In this document: piece after piece, positions 17,420 through 25,976 of the stretch
Layout: each line of letters opens with the position of its first letter
Position numbering within the stretch: the first letter of the stretch is position 1
Origin: CAZBUB01 sp964494985
Lineage (GTDB): Bacteria > Desulfobacterota > Desulfovibrionia > Desulfovibrionales > Desulfothermaceae
Assembly: GCA_964494985.1 (NCBI GenBank)
Contig: CAZBUB010000001.1
Span: 75,377-139,376, forward strand
DNA: 64,000 nt
Reading direction: 5' to 3'
Notes under the pieces: generated by a model
The model's database searches: none
What the model saw: the letters and a program-made list of their open reading frames with translations, nothing else
Told to the model about the DNA's origin: nothing
Position numbers and translations under genes: made by a program

Positions 17420-18364
17420 ATGCATACAACACGTTTCTATTCCTTGTCTAGATATATACGTCAGCATTATCAGAAAAGGGTGCAGAAAGTGCCCCTGGAT
17501 GCTGGTTTCAGCTGCCCAAACCGGGATGGCACCCTCTCAGATTCAGGTTGCATATTCTGCAACCCGGAAGGCTCAGGCACGGGCTGGGCTGCCCAAGGGC
17601 TCTCCTTGCAGGAGCAGTATGCAAAGTGGTCTGCCTTTTTGCAAAGAAAATACAAGGCCAGGCATTTCTGGGCCTATCTGCAGTCCTACAGCAACACCTA
17701 TGCCCCTGTTCGGGAATTGGCCAGGACCTTGCAGGGGCTTAAAGACCTGCCCGGTCTGGTGGGAGTGTGTATAGGCACCAGGCCGGATTGTGTGGACAGG
17801 GAAAAATTAGAGCTTTTGGCAGCACTTGAATTGCAGGACATCTGGCTGGAACTGGGGTTGCAGTCTGCCCAGGACAGGACCCTGGCCTTGATCAATAGAG
17901 GCCATGGAAGCAAGGATTTCGCAGAGGCCAGCACCCTGGCAGCTGAGCTGGGGCTCAAGGTCTGCGCCCATCTGGTCTTGGGTCTGCCTGGGGAGGATCT
18001 GCAGGATGTGCTCGCAAGCGTGGAGTTTTTGAATCAGTTGCCGGTGCACGGGGTGAAGCTGCACAGTCTTTATGTCTGCAAGAATACCACTTTGGCAGGC
18101 TGGTGGCAGCAGGGCAGATATCAGCCCCTGGAGCAAAGGACCTATGTCAAGTGGCTGTGCCAAGCCATAGCCCTGTTACGCTCGGACATTGTAGTACACC
18201 GGATCACCGGTGACCCGGCGCCTGGAGAGCTCTTGGCCCCGGATTGGGCCCGGGATAAGCAAGGTACCTTACAGGCTCTGCATGAGGAGATGGATGAATG
18301 GGACTTGTGGCAAGGCAAGCATTGGGACGCTGCCCAGGGCATCCCAGATTGGTTCCAGAGCTGA
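17420..18364 (+). CDS. YhcC-type (TIGR01212) radical SAM protein
   Basis: Radical SAM protein of about 314 residues with the family's widely spaced cluster motif: Cys32, then 11 residues, Cys44 and Cys47 (GFSCPNRDGT...GCIFCN). Other typical segments are YLQSYSNTYAPV, GVCIGTRPDC and LGLPGE. The substrate of this family is uncertain; ribosome- or tRNA-related roles have been suggested for the relatives. A GTG at 17417 lies next to ATG 17420; I use the ATG. It probably heads a two-gene transcript with ogt. Confidence 0.9.
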   Translation: MHTTRFYSLSRYIRQHYQKRVQKVPLDAGFSCPNRDGTLSDSGCIFCNPEGSGTGWAAQGLSLQEQYAKWSAFLQRKYKARHFWAYLQSYSNTYAPVRELARTLQGLKDLPGLVGVCIGTRPDCVDREKLELLAALELQDIWLELGLQSAQDRTLALINRGHGSKDFAEASTLAAELGLKVCAHLVLGLPGEDLQDVLASVEFLNQLPVHGVKLHSLYVCKNTTLAGWWQQGRYQPLEQRTYVKWLCQAIALLRSDIVVHRITGDPAPGELLAPDWARDKQGTLQALHEEMDEWDLWQGKHWDAAQGIPDWFQS

Positions 18365-18386
18365 ATCTGGGCGGACAGGATCGAGT

Positions 18387-18878
18387 ATGCAACGGCTTGG
18401 CCAACACGAGGTTTTGGCTTGTTTCCCCTTGCGCTTGGAGCTGCACTGGTCAGGGCAGGAGCTGCTGCGCCTGGATCTTTCCTTTTGCAGGCAAGAGCCT
18501 GCTCCTGAGCCGGAGCTTTCCAGCCAAGGGGCTGAGTTGCGTTTGTTCCTCAAAGGATATCTCCAGGGCCAGGCCCAGGAGCCTCCCTGGATAAGGCTGG
18601 CTTGGGCGGGCCTGAGCAGCTTTCAGGCTTTGGTCTTGAGCAGACTGCAGGCACAGGTGCCTCAAGGGGAACAGATTTCCTACCAGGGCCTGGCAGAGCT
18701 TTGTGGCCGGGCAAAGGCCGCTCGGGCCGTGGGACGGGTAATGGCTAAAAATCCTTGGCCTTTGCTTATCCCCTGCCATCGGGTATTGGGTAAAGGTGGA
18801 AAATTAGGGGGGTTTTCCAGTGGATTGGAATTAAAGAGGTTCCTGCTGGATCTGGAGGGCATAGCCTATAGAGGCTGA
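18387..18878 (+). CDS. ogt: Methylated-DNA--protein-cysteine methyltransferase
   Basis: Suicide DNA repair protein that takes alkyl groups from O6-alkylguanine onto its own Cys. 163 residues; the active site is Cys130 in LIPCHRVLGKGGKLGGFSSG, and the helix-turn-helix part with GRAKAARAVGRVMAKNP holds the Arg finger. ATG 18387 starts the real protein 22 bases after the upstream stop; longer in-frame extensions lie inside the preceding gene. Confidence 0.93.
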   Translation: MQRLGQHEVLACFPLRLELHWSGQELLRLDLSFCRQEPAPEPELSSQGAELRLFLKGYLQGQAQEPPWIRLAWAGLSSFQALVLSRLQAQVPQGEQISYQGLAELCGRAKAARAVGRVMAKNPWPLLIPCHRVLGKGGKLGGFSSGLELKRFLLDLEGIAYRG

Positions 18879-18885
18879 GCCAAGC

Positions 18886-19707
18886 TCAAGCAGAAGAAAC
18901 TTCTTGACCCAGCACGCAGATATCTTTGTGGTCTGCAAGCTTTAAAGCCTGCTCCCGGTCGAAGAAGAGGCTCCTGCCTGCCTCTGCCACCAGGCAGCTG
19001 GCTTCAGCCTTGAGCATGGTCTTTATGGTCTGCAGGCCCAGAGCCGGCTGATCAATATGCTCCTCCTGCCCTGGCTTAAAGACCTTGAGCACCACGCAGC
19101 CCGGGCCTGCCAGCTCCCCGGCCCGCAGAATAGCGGCGTTAGTGCCTTCCATGGCCTCTACAGCCACCACCATCCTTTTTTTGACGACCAAGCATTGCCC
19201 GATGTCCAGGCTTCCGATCTTTTTGGCCAGGTCCCAGCCGAAGTCAATATCTGCCTGTTCCTGTTTGCTGGGTCTGCGCCTGCTAAGGCATCCGGCTGGG
19301 GTGCGCAGCTCAGGCACGTATTTCAAAGGGGAGGCTACGCGCAGCCCCTGTTTGCTGAGTGTGCTGAGCAAGGTCTGGAACAGGGCATTATCGTTTCTGC
19401 TTCTGGATTGCAGCAAAAGCTTAGCTGCCTGCAGGTCCGGTCTGAGGTTAAGGGCCCTGGGTTTGTTGATGCCACCTGCCAGGACTACCTCCTGGACTCT
19501 GCTTTTGTGCAGAAAAGAGATCATTTTGCCCAACTGGCCCAGGTACAGCCAAGAAATTTTATCTGTCCAAGGGATTATCTCTTCGCTGGTATGCCCTTTA
19601 AAGGCTACAGCCACAATCTCCCTGCCCCTGCTTTTGGCTCCCCGGGCCACCAAAAGCGGAAACTGGCCCTCTCCTGCCAGAATGCCCAACGGCTCTTTGC
19701 TAGTCAT
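18886..19707 (-). CDS. lpxI: UDP-2,3-diacylglucosamine diphosphatase LpxI
   Basis: Alternative enzyme to LpxH for the fourth step of lipid A synthesis: cleaves UDP-2,3-diacylglucosamine to lipid X and UMP. The protein is the DUF1009 family: GILAGEGQFPLLVARGAKSRG at the N-terminus, and VEAMEGTNAAILRAGELAG and VLKVFKPGQEEHIDQPALG in the C-terminal domain. I use ATG 19707; an upstream in-frame TTG at 19716 adds three residues. It follows lpxA closely, as in other lpxI bacteria. Ends convergent with ogt, only 7 bases apart. Confidence 0.92.
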   Translation of the reverse strand: MTSKEPLGILAGEGQFPLLVARGAKSRGREIVAVAFKGHTSEEIIPWTDKISWLYLGQLGKMISFLHKSRVQEVVLAGGINKPRALNLRPDLQAAKLLLQSRSRNDNALFQTLLSTLSKQGLRVASPLKYVPELRTPAGCLSRRRPSKQEQADIDFGWDLAKKIGSLDIGQCLVVKKRMVVAVEAMEGTNAAILRAGELAGPGCVVLKVFKPGQEEHIDQPALGLQTIKTMLKAEASCLVAEAGRSLFFDREQALKLADHKDICVLGQEVSSA

Positions 19708-19722
19708 GGTGATCAATAATGC

Positions 19723-20529
19723 TCAGGAGTTGCTCCGGGCTAAGCCTTTAGGACTGATCACGCCTCGGCTGCTGTTGTGCACGAATTTTAGCAACTGCTG
19801 AATTTCCTGGTGCTGCCCCAATTCCTCCTGGATCCTTTCCAGAGCGTCTTCCTTTTTCAGCCCGGAGCGCCAGAGAAGCTTGAAGGCCTGCTTGAGCCTG
19901 GCCAACTGCTCCTGGCTAAAGCCTTGTCGCTTGAGTCCAATCTGATTTAGGCCGTGCAGCCAGCCCCTTTCACCTGCCACCAGCATGAAAGGAGGCACAT
20001 CCTGGGCCACCCCGGTCATGCCTCCGATGTATGCGAACTCTCCGATATGTACAAACTGGTGCACGGCGCACAGGCCGCCTATGACAGCATTGTTTTGGAT
20101 GTGGATGTGTCCGGCTAAAGTTGCAGCGTTGGCCAAAACTACCCAGTCCCCGAGGTGACAGTCATGAGCTACATGTGCATAAGCCATAATATAGCAATGG
20201 GATCCGATCCTGGTCAGGCCTCCACCTCCAGGGGTGCCCCTGTTAATAGTCACATACTCCCGGATACAGTTTTGATCTCCTATATCCAGGCGGGTCTTTT
20301 CCCCCTTGTATTTCAGGTCCTGGGGCGGGCCTCCCAGACATGCGTGGGCATGGACATGATTATTTTTCCCCAGGCTGGTCCAGGATTTGATCTGCACAAA
20401 AGGCTCGATCACACATCCATCACCGATCTCTGTTTCTGCCTCCAGCACAGCGTAGGGGCCGATCCGCACATCATGGCCTAGTTTCGCTTCAGGGTCCACT
20501 ACAGCAGTAGGGTGGATCCGGTCCTGCAT
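19723..20529 (-). CDS. lpxA: Acyl-ACP--UDP-N-acetylglucosamine O-acyltransferase
   Basis: First step of lipid A synthesis: moves a hydroxyacyl chain from ACP to UDP-GlcNAc. 268 residues: a left-handed beta helix of hexapeptide repeats (residues 1-190; e.g. ILHTAV-like IHPTAVVDPEAKLG, NAVIGGLCAVHQFVHIG) and a C-terminal helical domain. The catalytic His lies in the segment MAYAHVAHDCHLG. Its ATG overlaps the fabZ stop by one base (TGATG). Confidence 0.95.
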   Translation of the reverse strand: MQDRIHPTAVVDPEAKLGHDVRIGPYAVLEAETEIGDGCVIEPFVQIKSWTSLGKNNHVHAHACLGGPPQDLKYKGEKTRLDIGDQNCIREYVTINRGTPGGGGLTRIGSHCYIMAYAHVAHDCHLGDWVVLANAATLAGHIHIQNNAVIGGLCAVHQFVHIGEFAYIGGMTGVAQDVPPFMLVAGERGWLHGLNQIGLKRQGFSQEQLARLKQAFKLLWRSGLKKEDALERIQEELGQHQEIQQLLKFVHNSSRGVISPKGLARSNS

Positions 20530-21008
20530 CAGCTTCCCTCCTGCCTAGGGGCCAGTGCGGCGGTTAATATGCCCTGAGCTGCCATTTGATCGTTCACAGT
20601 GGCTTCTGCCTGCATTTTCCAGAGGTTCATCCTCTGCTTGAGGTAGCTCACATACAGGAAAAGCTGATCTCCGGGATACACAGGCCTGCGAAAACGCACC
20701 TTTTCTATACCGCTGAACAGAAAGATCCTATCCTCAGGGATGTTTTGCTGGCTTTTGAGCACCAGCAGCCCTCCTGCCTGGGCCAAGGCCTCTATAATCA
20801 GTACTCCAGGCATTACCGGGTACTCAGGAAAGTGGCCCTGGAAGAAGGGTTCGTTCAAGGTCACGTTTTTCAAGGCTTTGAGTTCTTGTCCCGGGGTGAA
20901 ACCCAGGATCCGGTCCACCAGCAAAAAGGGGTACCTGTGGGGCAGGAGCTTTAAAACCTCCAGGCTCTGTAGGCCAGCTTCCTGCAGTTTGTCATTCATT
21001 CTCTGCAT
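20529..21008 (-). CDS. fabZ: 3-hydroxyacyl-ACP dehydratase FabZ
   Basis: Dehydrates 3-hydroxyacyl-ACP in fatty acid elongation and so competes with LpxA and LpxD for hydroxyacyl-ACP. 159 residues, hot-dog fold; LLPHRYPFLLVDRI and GHFPEYPVMPGVLIIEALAQ carry the catalytic His and Glu. ATG 21008 has GAGGGA next to it; the lpxD stop is 4 bases upstream. The lpxD-fabZ-lpxA order is conserved in Gram-negatives. Confidence 0.96.
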   Translation of the reverse strand: MQRMNDKLQEAGLQSLEVLKLLPHRYPFLLVDRILGFTPGQELKALKNVTLNEPFFQGHFPEYPVMPGVLIIEALAQAGGLLVLKSQQNIPEDRIFLFSGIEKVRFRRPVYPGDQLFLYVSYLKQRMNLWKMQAEATVNDQMAAQGILTAALAPRQEGS

Positions 21009-21012
21009 TCCC

Positions 21013-22056
21013 TCAGGGTTTGAGCTGCTCGCGCAAGTTTGCTACCTCTGCCTCCAATCGTTTCAGTTTGGAGTGCAGCTCAGGCATCCTGGACTGCAGA
21101 GCAGCCACGCGCAGGAATTTCCTATGTTCCATGGCTGGATATCCAGAGACCTCACAGCCTGCTGGCAGGGATCTGTTGATCCCTGATTTCGCTCCTACTC
21201 TGCAGCCGTCGCCCAAGCTGATGTGTCCATTGACTCCTACCTGTCCAGCCAAAACCACCTGGTTGCCCAACCTGGAGCTGCCAGCGATCCCAACTTGGGC
21301 CACCAAAACGCAGTTTTCACCTATATGCACATTATGGCCCACTTGGACCTGGTTGTCCAGCTTGCAGCCCCTGCCTATCCTAGTCTCTCCAAAAGTAGCC
21401 CGGTCTATGCTGCAGTTGGCCCCGATCTCCACCTGGTCCTCGACGACCACTTTGCCTGTTTGGGGTATCTTCTCCAGGCCCTGCTGGTGATGGGCAAAGC
21501 CAAAACCATCGCTGCCCAGTACACTGCCTGGGTGCACGATTACCTGCTTGCCCAGAACAGTTTTGGACATCAGGCTCACATTGGGATAAAGCGTACAAGA
21601 TTCTCCTATTTGGCAGCCTTCACCCACATAGACCCCGCTAAACAGGGTGCTGTGCGCTCCTATTTTGGCCTCCGCACCAATGTACACAAAGGGATAAACT
21701 GTGACCCCTGACTCCAGATGGGCACTGGGATCAATGTGGGCCAATTCGCTATGGCCCTGGAAGCTTCCCTGGGGTCTTGCAAAGAGCTGGGCTACCCTGG
21801 CAAAGTCCAGGTAGGGGTCTGGGCTCAGGATGGCATCAGGATACAAATGGGCAAGCTCCGGCTTAAGGATTACCGTCGCAGCCCTAGTCTTTTGCAATAG
21901 CTCTGCATACCTGGGTTGGGCCAGGAAGCTCAATTCCTCAGCAGAGGCTGCCTCCAGGGTGTTGCAGCCTGTGATCTCCAGGTCCTGGCCTTGATAGTCA
22001 CGCTGCAGCCTGGCTGCCAAGGCGCTCACTGTCCAGGTTTGTCCATTATTGCTCAT
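21013..22056 (-). CDS. lpxD: UDP-3-O-(3-hydroxyacyl)glucosamine N-acyltransferase
   Basis: Third step of lipid A synthesis; N-acylates UDP-3-O-acylglucosamine. 347 residues: an N-terminal uridine-binding domain (1-100), a long hexapeptide beta helix (about 105-300) with GHNVHIGENC carrying the catalytic His, and a C-terminal coiled coil (RMPELHSKLKRLEAEVANL). The start overlaps the ompH stop by 11 bases, suggesting coupled translation. Confidence 0.95.
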   Translation of the reverse strand: MSNNGQTWTVSALAARLQRDYQGQDLEITGCNTLEAASAEELSFLAQPRYAELLQKTRAATVILKPELAHLYPDAILSPDPYLDFARVAQLFARPQGSFQGHSELAHIDPSAHLESGVTVYPFVYIGAEAKIGAHSTLFSGVYVGEGCQIGESCTLYPNVSLMSKTVLGKQVIVHPGSVLGSDGFGFAHHQQGLEKIPQTGKVVVEDQVEIGANCSIDRATFGETRIGRGCKLDNQVQVGHNVHIGENCVLVAQVGIAGSSRLGNQVVLAGQVGVNGHISLGDGCRVGAKSGINRSLPAGCEVSGYPAMEHRKFLRVAALQSRMPELHSKLKRLEAEVANLREQLKP

Positions 22057-22570
22057 CTTCCTGCCATTTCTGATTCAAAAGCTCCAAAACCTTCTCGGTA
22101 ATCTCCAGCTCCTGGGTGTTGTAAACCAGGCCACTGTTTTGTTTGTCCAAGATAATGTCAAATCCATGCTCCTGGCCGTAGTCCTGAATAATCTTTACCA
22201 GATCCTGGATAATAGGATCCCGCAATTCCTGTTCCTTGGCTCGCACCCTTTGTTGGTACTCCTGGTAGAGCTCTTGAAAGTTCTGCACCTTCTGCCTGAA
22301 CTCTGATTGCTTGTCGCTTTGGGCTTCCTGGCTGAGGACCATGCTTTGCTTTTGCATCTCCTCCCGCATAGAGTCCAGTTCTGACTTGCGCTTGTCCAGC
22401 CTTTGCTGCATGCCACCAAACTCCTGCTCCAGTTCCTGGATAGCTTCTTCTCCAGGCTTGGAGTTGTCCAGGACATGTTGCAGATCCACCACAGCCACTT
22501 TGAGATCCTGGGCCTGGACCAGGAAGGGAAAAAGGAGCATTACAATCGTGCATATCAATATTCTGCGCAT
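22046..22570 (-). CDS. ompH: Periplasmic chaperone OmpH/Skp
   Basis: Holdase that carries unfolded outer-membrane proteins to the BAM complex. 174 residues: signal peptide ending at VQAQD (about residue 21), then KVAVVDLQHVLDNSKPG and a long Gln/Glu-rich coiled coil (about 45-125), closing with DIILDKQNSGLVYNTQELEIT, typical for the family. It sits between bamA and lpxD, its usual place. Confidence 0.93.
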   Translation of the reverse strand: MRRILICTIVMLLFPFLVQAQDLKVAVVDLQHVLDNSKPGEEAIQELEQEFGGMQQRLDKRKSELDSMREEMQKQSMVLSQEAQSDKQSEFRQKVQNFQELYQEYQQRVRAKEQELRDPIIQDLVKIIQDYGQEHGFDIILDKQNSGLVYNTQELEITEKVLELLNQKWQEDEQ

Positions 22571-22630
22571 ATATACCCTCCGTTACTTTATTTTGCAGGC
22601 AGGCACTAGGCCGGTTTAGCCCTCAGAGGG

Positions 22631-25303
22631 CTAAAAGAACTGGCCTACAGTGAATTCGAACCTGCCGTCATTGCCTTTGAGATCATCCAAAGGATAGCCG
22701 TATTCCAGGCGCAAAGGACCCATGGGGGAGTTCCACCTGATTCCGGCGCCTACGCTCTTGTAGAAGTCAAACTCGGGGCTTGTATCCTTGCCCCAGACAT
22801 TGCCCGCATCAAAGAAGAGCACACCCAATAGGCCCATGTCCTCTGCCAGAGGGAAGACCAACTCCAGGTTGTTAAAGAAGGATTTGTATCCCCCGATCTC
22901 TCGACCCTGCTCGTCAAAGGAGGAGATGTCCTGGTATTCGTAGCCCCGCACGCTGCGGATACCCCCTAGATAGAATCTTTCGTGGTCAGGCACCCGATCG
23001 TCTTTATTCTCAAAGAGATAGCCAAGCTCGAAGTGCCAGTGGAAGACCAGTTTCCAAAACAGGGTTTTGTAGTAGCTGTTTTCCAGCTTGGTCTTGATGA
23101 AATTGTCGTCCCCTCCCAGGACTCCGCCGGAGTTCTCCACAGATAAAATGTTCTTGGTGCCTTGGGTGGGAGCGAAGCTACGGTCTGTGGTGTTGCGCAC
23201 CGTCCTGACTTCTGCTGAGCTAGACCAGTTCTCGCCCTCAATGTCCTTGATTTGCCAGCTGGCATTCGGGTCTACCTCATCTATGGTATATTCTTCCAAT
23301 TCGTAGTTCCAGTGCAGCCTGGTATAGTTGCCTATGCTGTAGGCGAACTTGGCTCTAGCTCCGGTCCTCTCCAGGTCATAAGCATTGTACTCCCTGGAGG
23401 TGCTGTAGGCATCAAAGCCAGCCCCCAGCCGGGAATCTCGGACATGCGGGTTCCAAAAGCTGAACTGATATTGACTGCTTTTGCTGCTGATGCTGCCTTT
23501 AAAGCCCAGGGTATAGCCCTTACCCAGGAAGTTATCCTCCTGGATCTGTCCAGTAAAGAAAACATTGTCAATGCTGGAGTACCCAGCCCCCAGGCTGAAG
23601 GAGCCAGTGGGCTGCTCTTCCACTTGGACCTTGAGATCCATGAGGTCAGGCTCCTGGGTGGGTATGCTCTCGATATCCACATTTTTAAAATGGCCCAGGC
23701 GCTGCAGTCTTTGTTTGGATTGGGTCAAAGCCCTGCCCTGGAACTGATCCCCTTCGGCAAGAAGCATCTCCCTGCGGATCACATTGTCCCTGGTCTTGTG
23801 GTTGCCTGAGATCTGTAGCCTGCGAATATGCACCTTTTGCCTTTTCTGCAGCCTGTAGGTCACATTCAGGGTGTTGGTCTCGGAATTCTTTTGCAGGTCT
23901 ATCCCTGCCTCAGCAAAGGCATAGCCTTGATTGGCGTAAAATTCTTCCAGGTTTTGCCGGTCCTCTTGCAGGATGGAGCGGTCAAAGTAATCATCCTCTT
24001 GAGCCAGGTCATCAAGCTGTATCAGGTCATACAGAGTTTGCTCATCCTCAACAATATCACCGCTGAAATCCACTTGGCCAACTTTGTATCTGGGACCTTC
24101 TTGCACCTGGAAGGTGATCTGGATGCCTTCCTGGGTATACTCCACCTGGGGTTGGCCCACCTGGGCATCCACAAAGCCCTGGTTGGTATAGTAGACCTCC
24201 AGGGCGGCGGCGTCCCGGTCCAAAAGCTCCTCCTTCAGCACTCCCCTGCCGGTAATCCAGGAGAAAAAGCCCCTCTCCTTCAGGGCCAGCTTCTTCTTGA
24301 GCTTCCCAGGGCTTATCTTCTCTGCGCCCTGGATATCGATCTCCCTGATATACTGCTTTTCATTTTCCTCTAATTCAATTATCAAATCTATTTGTCCGGG
24401 CTTCACTTCTGTCTGGCTGTACTCAGCTTCCGCTCGGTAGTAGCCTTCCTTGCGGTAGAGCTCGCTTATCCTGGAGAGATCCTCTTTAATCAGGCGAGGA
24501 TTGAGCATATCCCCGCTTTCCACCTGCATGACCTCCAGGATTTCCTTTTCTTTGAGCTCTTCGGCTCCCTTGATTTTGATCTCCCGAATCAAAGGCCTCT
24601 CCTGGACTTGGAAAACTACCCGCTGTCCTTCTGGGGTCTGCTCAGCATGGACCTGGATGTCCTGGAAGAAACCCGAGTCGAAAAGGCGCTTTATTTCCTG
24701 GCTTAGCTGCTGTTTTGCATAAGGGTCTCCGACGCGCAGGCTGAGTCTGTTCAGGATTGCGTCTTGATCCAGGTATTCGTTGCCCTGGATTTCAATCTCT
24801 GCGATGCGCTGCCCTGCAAGCACTCTGTCCTGGATCTTCCCGCCCAGATCCTGCATGGCCTGGGTCAGCTCCTGCTGGCTGTAGCCGCTGACAAACAGGG
24901 GTTGGGAAAGTTCCAGCTGTGTAGCGCTCACCAGGCGCCCGTCCAGGCTTAGCTCCTCACCTATCTGATTCACGTTTCCGTATACTGCAAAATCAGCATT
25001 CGCCTCTGTGGCCAGCCTTTGGGCAGTCTGCATATCCAGGTCCCGGATCTCTAGCTCGTCAAGCAAGTCCTGTGTCTTTTCCCGGGATGGGACACGCAGG
25101 CCCAGCTCCTGTAAGGCCCTGCGCAGCATGTCTTGAGGCTCTTTTTCCAGCTCATCAAACTGGGCGTTCATTCCCCAGGGCAAGACCAGGATCTTTTGAT
25201 CTGAATTTTCTTGGGCTTTTGTCAGAGCAGGGAATACAAGACAAAGCAAAAGCAGGAGCCAGGTCAAGCAAAGCATTGTAGTGTTTTTATTAAGGGCAGG
25301 CAT
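22631..25303 (-). CDS. bamA: Outer membrane assembly factor BamA with extra N-terminal domain
   Basis: Central subunit of the machine that inserts beta-barrel proteins into the outer membrane. 890 residues: signal peptide (1-30), then about 135 extra residues (32-165), five POTRA repeats (beginning with IAEIEIQGNEYLDQDAILN near 167; also IREIKIKGAEEL, IREIDIQGAEKI, YKVGQVDFSGDI, IRRLQISGNHKT) and a 16-strand barrel from about residue 570, with the VRGY motif (RSVRGYEYQD) and C-terminal Phe. The extra domain (KILVLPWGMNAQ ... NADFAVYGNVNQIG) is not part of standard BamA. Confidence 0.95.
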   Translation of the reverse strand: MPALNKNTTMLCLTWLLLLLCLVFPALTKAQENSDQKILVLPWGMNAQFDELEKEPQDMLRRALQELGLRVPSREKTQDLLDELEIRDLDMQTAQRLATEANADFAVYGNVNQIGEELSLDGRLVSATQLELSQPLFVSGYSQQELTQAMQDLGGKIQDRVLAGQRIAEIEIQGNEYLDQDAILNRLSLRVGDPYAKQQLSQEIKRLFDSGFFQDIQVHAEQTPEGQRVVFQVQERPLIREIKIKGAEELKEKEILEVMQVESGDMLNPRLIKEDLSRISELYRKEGYYRAEAEYSQTEVKPGQIDLIIELEENEKQYIREIDIQGAEKISPGKLKKKLALKERGFFSWITGRGVLKEELLDRDAAALEVYYTNQGFVDAQVGQPQVEYTQEGIQITFQVQEGPRYKVGQVDFSGDIVEDEQTLYDLIQLDDLAQEDDYFDRSILQEDRQNLEEFYANQGYAFAEAGIDLQKNSETNTLNVTYRLQKRQKVHIRRLQISGNHKTRDNVIRREMLLAEGDQFQGRALTQSKQRLQRLGHFKNVDIESIPTQEPDLMDLKVQVEEQPTGSFSLGAGYSSIDNVFFTGQIQEDNFLGKGYTLGFKGSISSKSSQYQFSFWNPHVRDSRLGAGFDAYSTSREYNAYDLERTGARAKFAYSIGNYTRLHWNYELEEYTIDEVDPNASWQIKDIEGENWSSSAEVRTVRNTTDRSFAPTQGTKNILSVENSGGVLGGDDNFIKTKLENSYYKTLFWKLVFHWHFELGYLFENKDDRVPDHERFYLGGIRSVRGYEYQDISSFDEQGREIGGYKSFFNNLELVFPLAEDMGLLGVLFFDAGNVWGKDTSPEFDFYKSVGAGIRWNSPMGPLRLEYGYPLDDLKGNDGRFEFTVGQFF

Positions 25304-25976
25304 AGAGTCTTCCGTTTTGTATCTGCATTCTTGTTTGCATTTTTTCCGCTAGCTCCAGGTTGTGGGTGACCAGGATCAATGTGGTAGCCAGTTCTTGGTT
25401 CAGCCCAGCCAAAATATCGCCTACACGGGACCAGTTCCCGGGGTCAAGATTTCCCGTGGGCTCGTCTGCCAGGATGACCTCTGGATTTAGGACTGTAGCC
25501 CTGGCTATGGCCGCAAGCTGTCTTTCTCCTCCCGAGAGAGTAGTGACATTTTGGTTCGCCTTGTCGCCTAAGCCAACCATTTCCAGTTTGGTTCTGGCCC
25601 TGTCCAGGGCCTTGTCCCTGGCCTCTCCTGCGATCAAGGCTGGCATGCCCACATTTTCCAGGGTATTGAACTCTGGCAATAGGTGGTGGAACTGGAAAAC
25701 GAAGCCAATACTCCTGCCCCGGAGGGCTGCTTTGCTTTTGGGATCCAGTTGGTCAATATCTTGGCCCTGGAAAAGGATTCTGCCCCGGGAGGGTCGGTCT
25801 ATAGCGCCCAAAAGCTGCAGTAAGGTGGTCTTGCCCGAGCCGGAGGCACCTATTATAGCCAAAGAATGGCCTTGATAAACCTTCAGGCGAATATCCTCCA
25901 GGATGCACAGCGTCTCCGCCGGGGTTTTTACATATTTGCTCACTTGCAGCAACTCGTAGACGGGGCTGCTACTCAT
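25290..25976 (-). CDS. lolD: Lipoprotein-release ABC ATPase LolD
   Basis: ATPase of LolCDE, which extracts lipoproteins from the inner membrane for transfer to the outer membrane. 228 residues from ATG 25976: Walker A GASGSGKTT, Q-loop in FVFQFHHLLPEF, signature LSGGE (TTLSGGERQLAAIARA), Walker B VILADEPTGNLD and H-loop VTHN. I chose the ATG that overlaps lolC by 8 bases instead of the one at 26000. Its end overlaps the start of bamA by 14 bases. Confidence 0.94.
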   Translation of the reverse strand: MSSSPVYELLQVSKYVKTPAETLCILEDIRLKVYQGHSLAIIGASGSGKTTLLQLLGAIDRPSRGRILFQGQDIDQLDPKSKAALRGRSIGFVFQFHHLLPEFNTLENVGMPALIAGEARDKALDRARTKLEMVGLGDKANQNVTTLSGGERQLAAIARATVLNPEVILADEPTGNLDPGNWSRVGDILAGLNQELATTLILVTHNLELAEKMQTRMQIQNGRLYACP

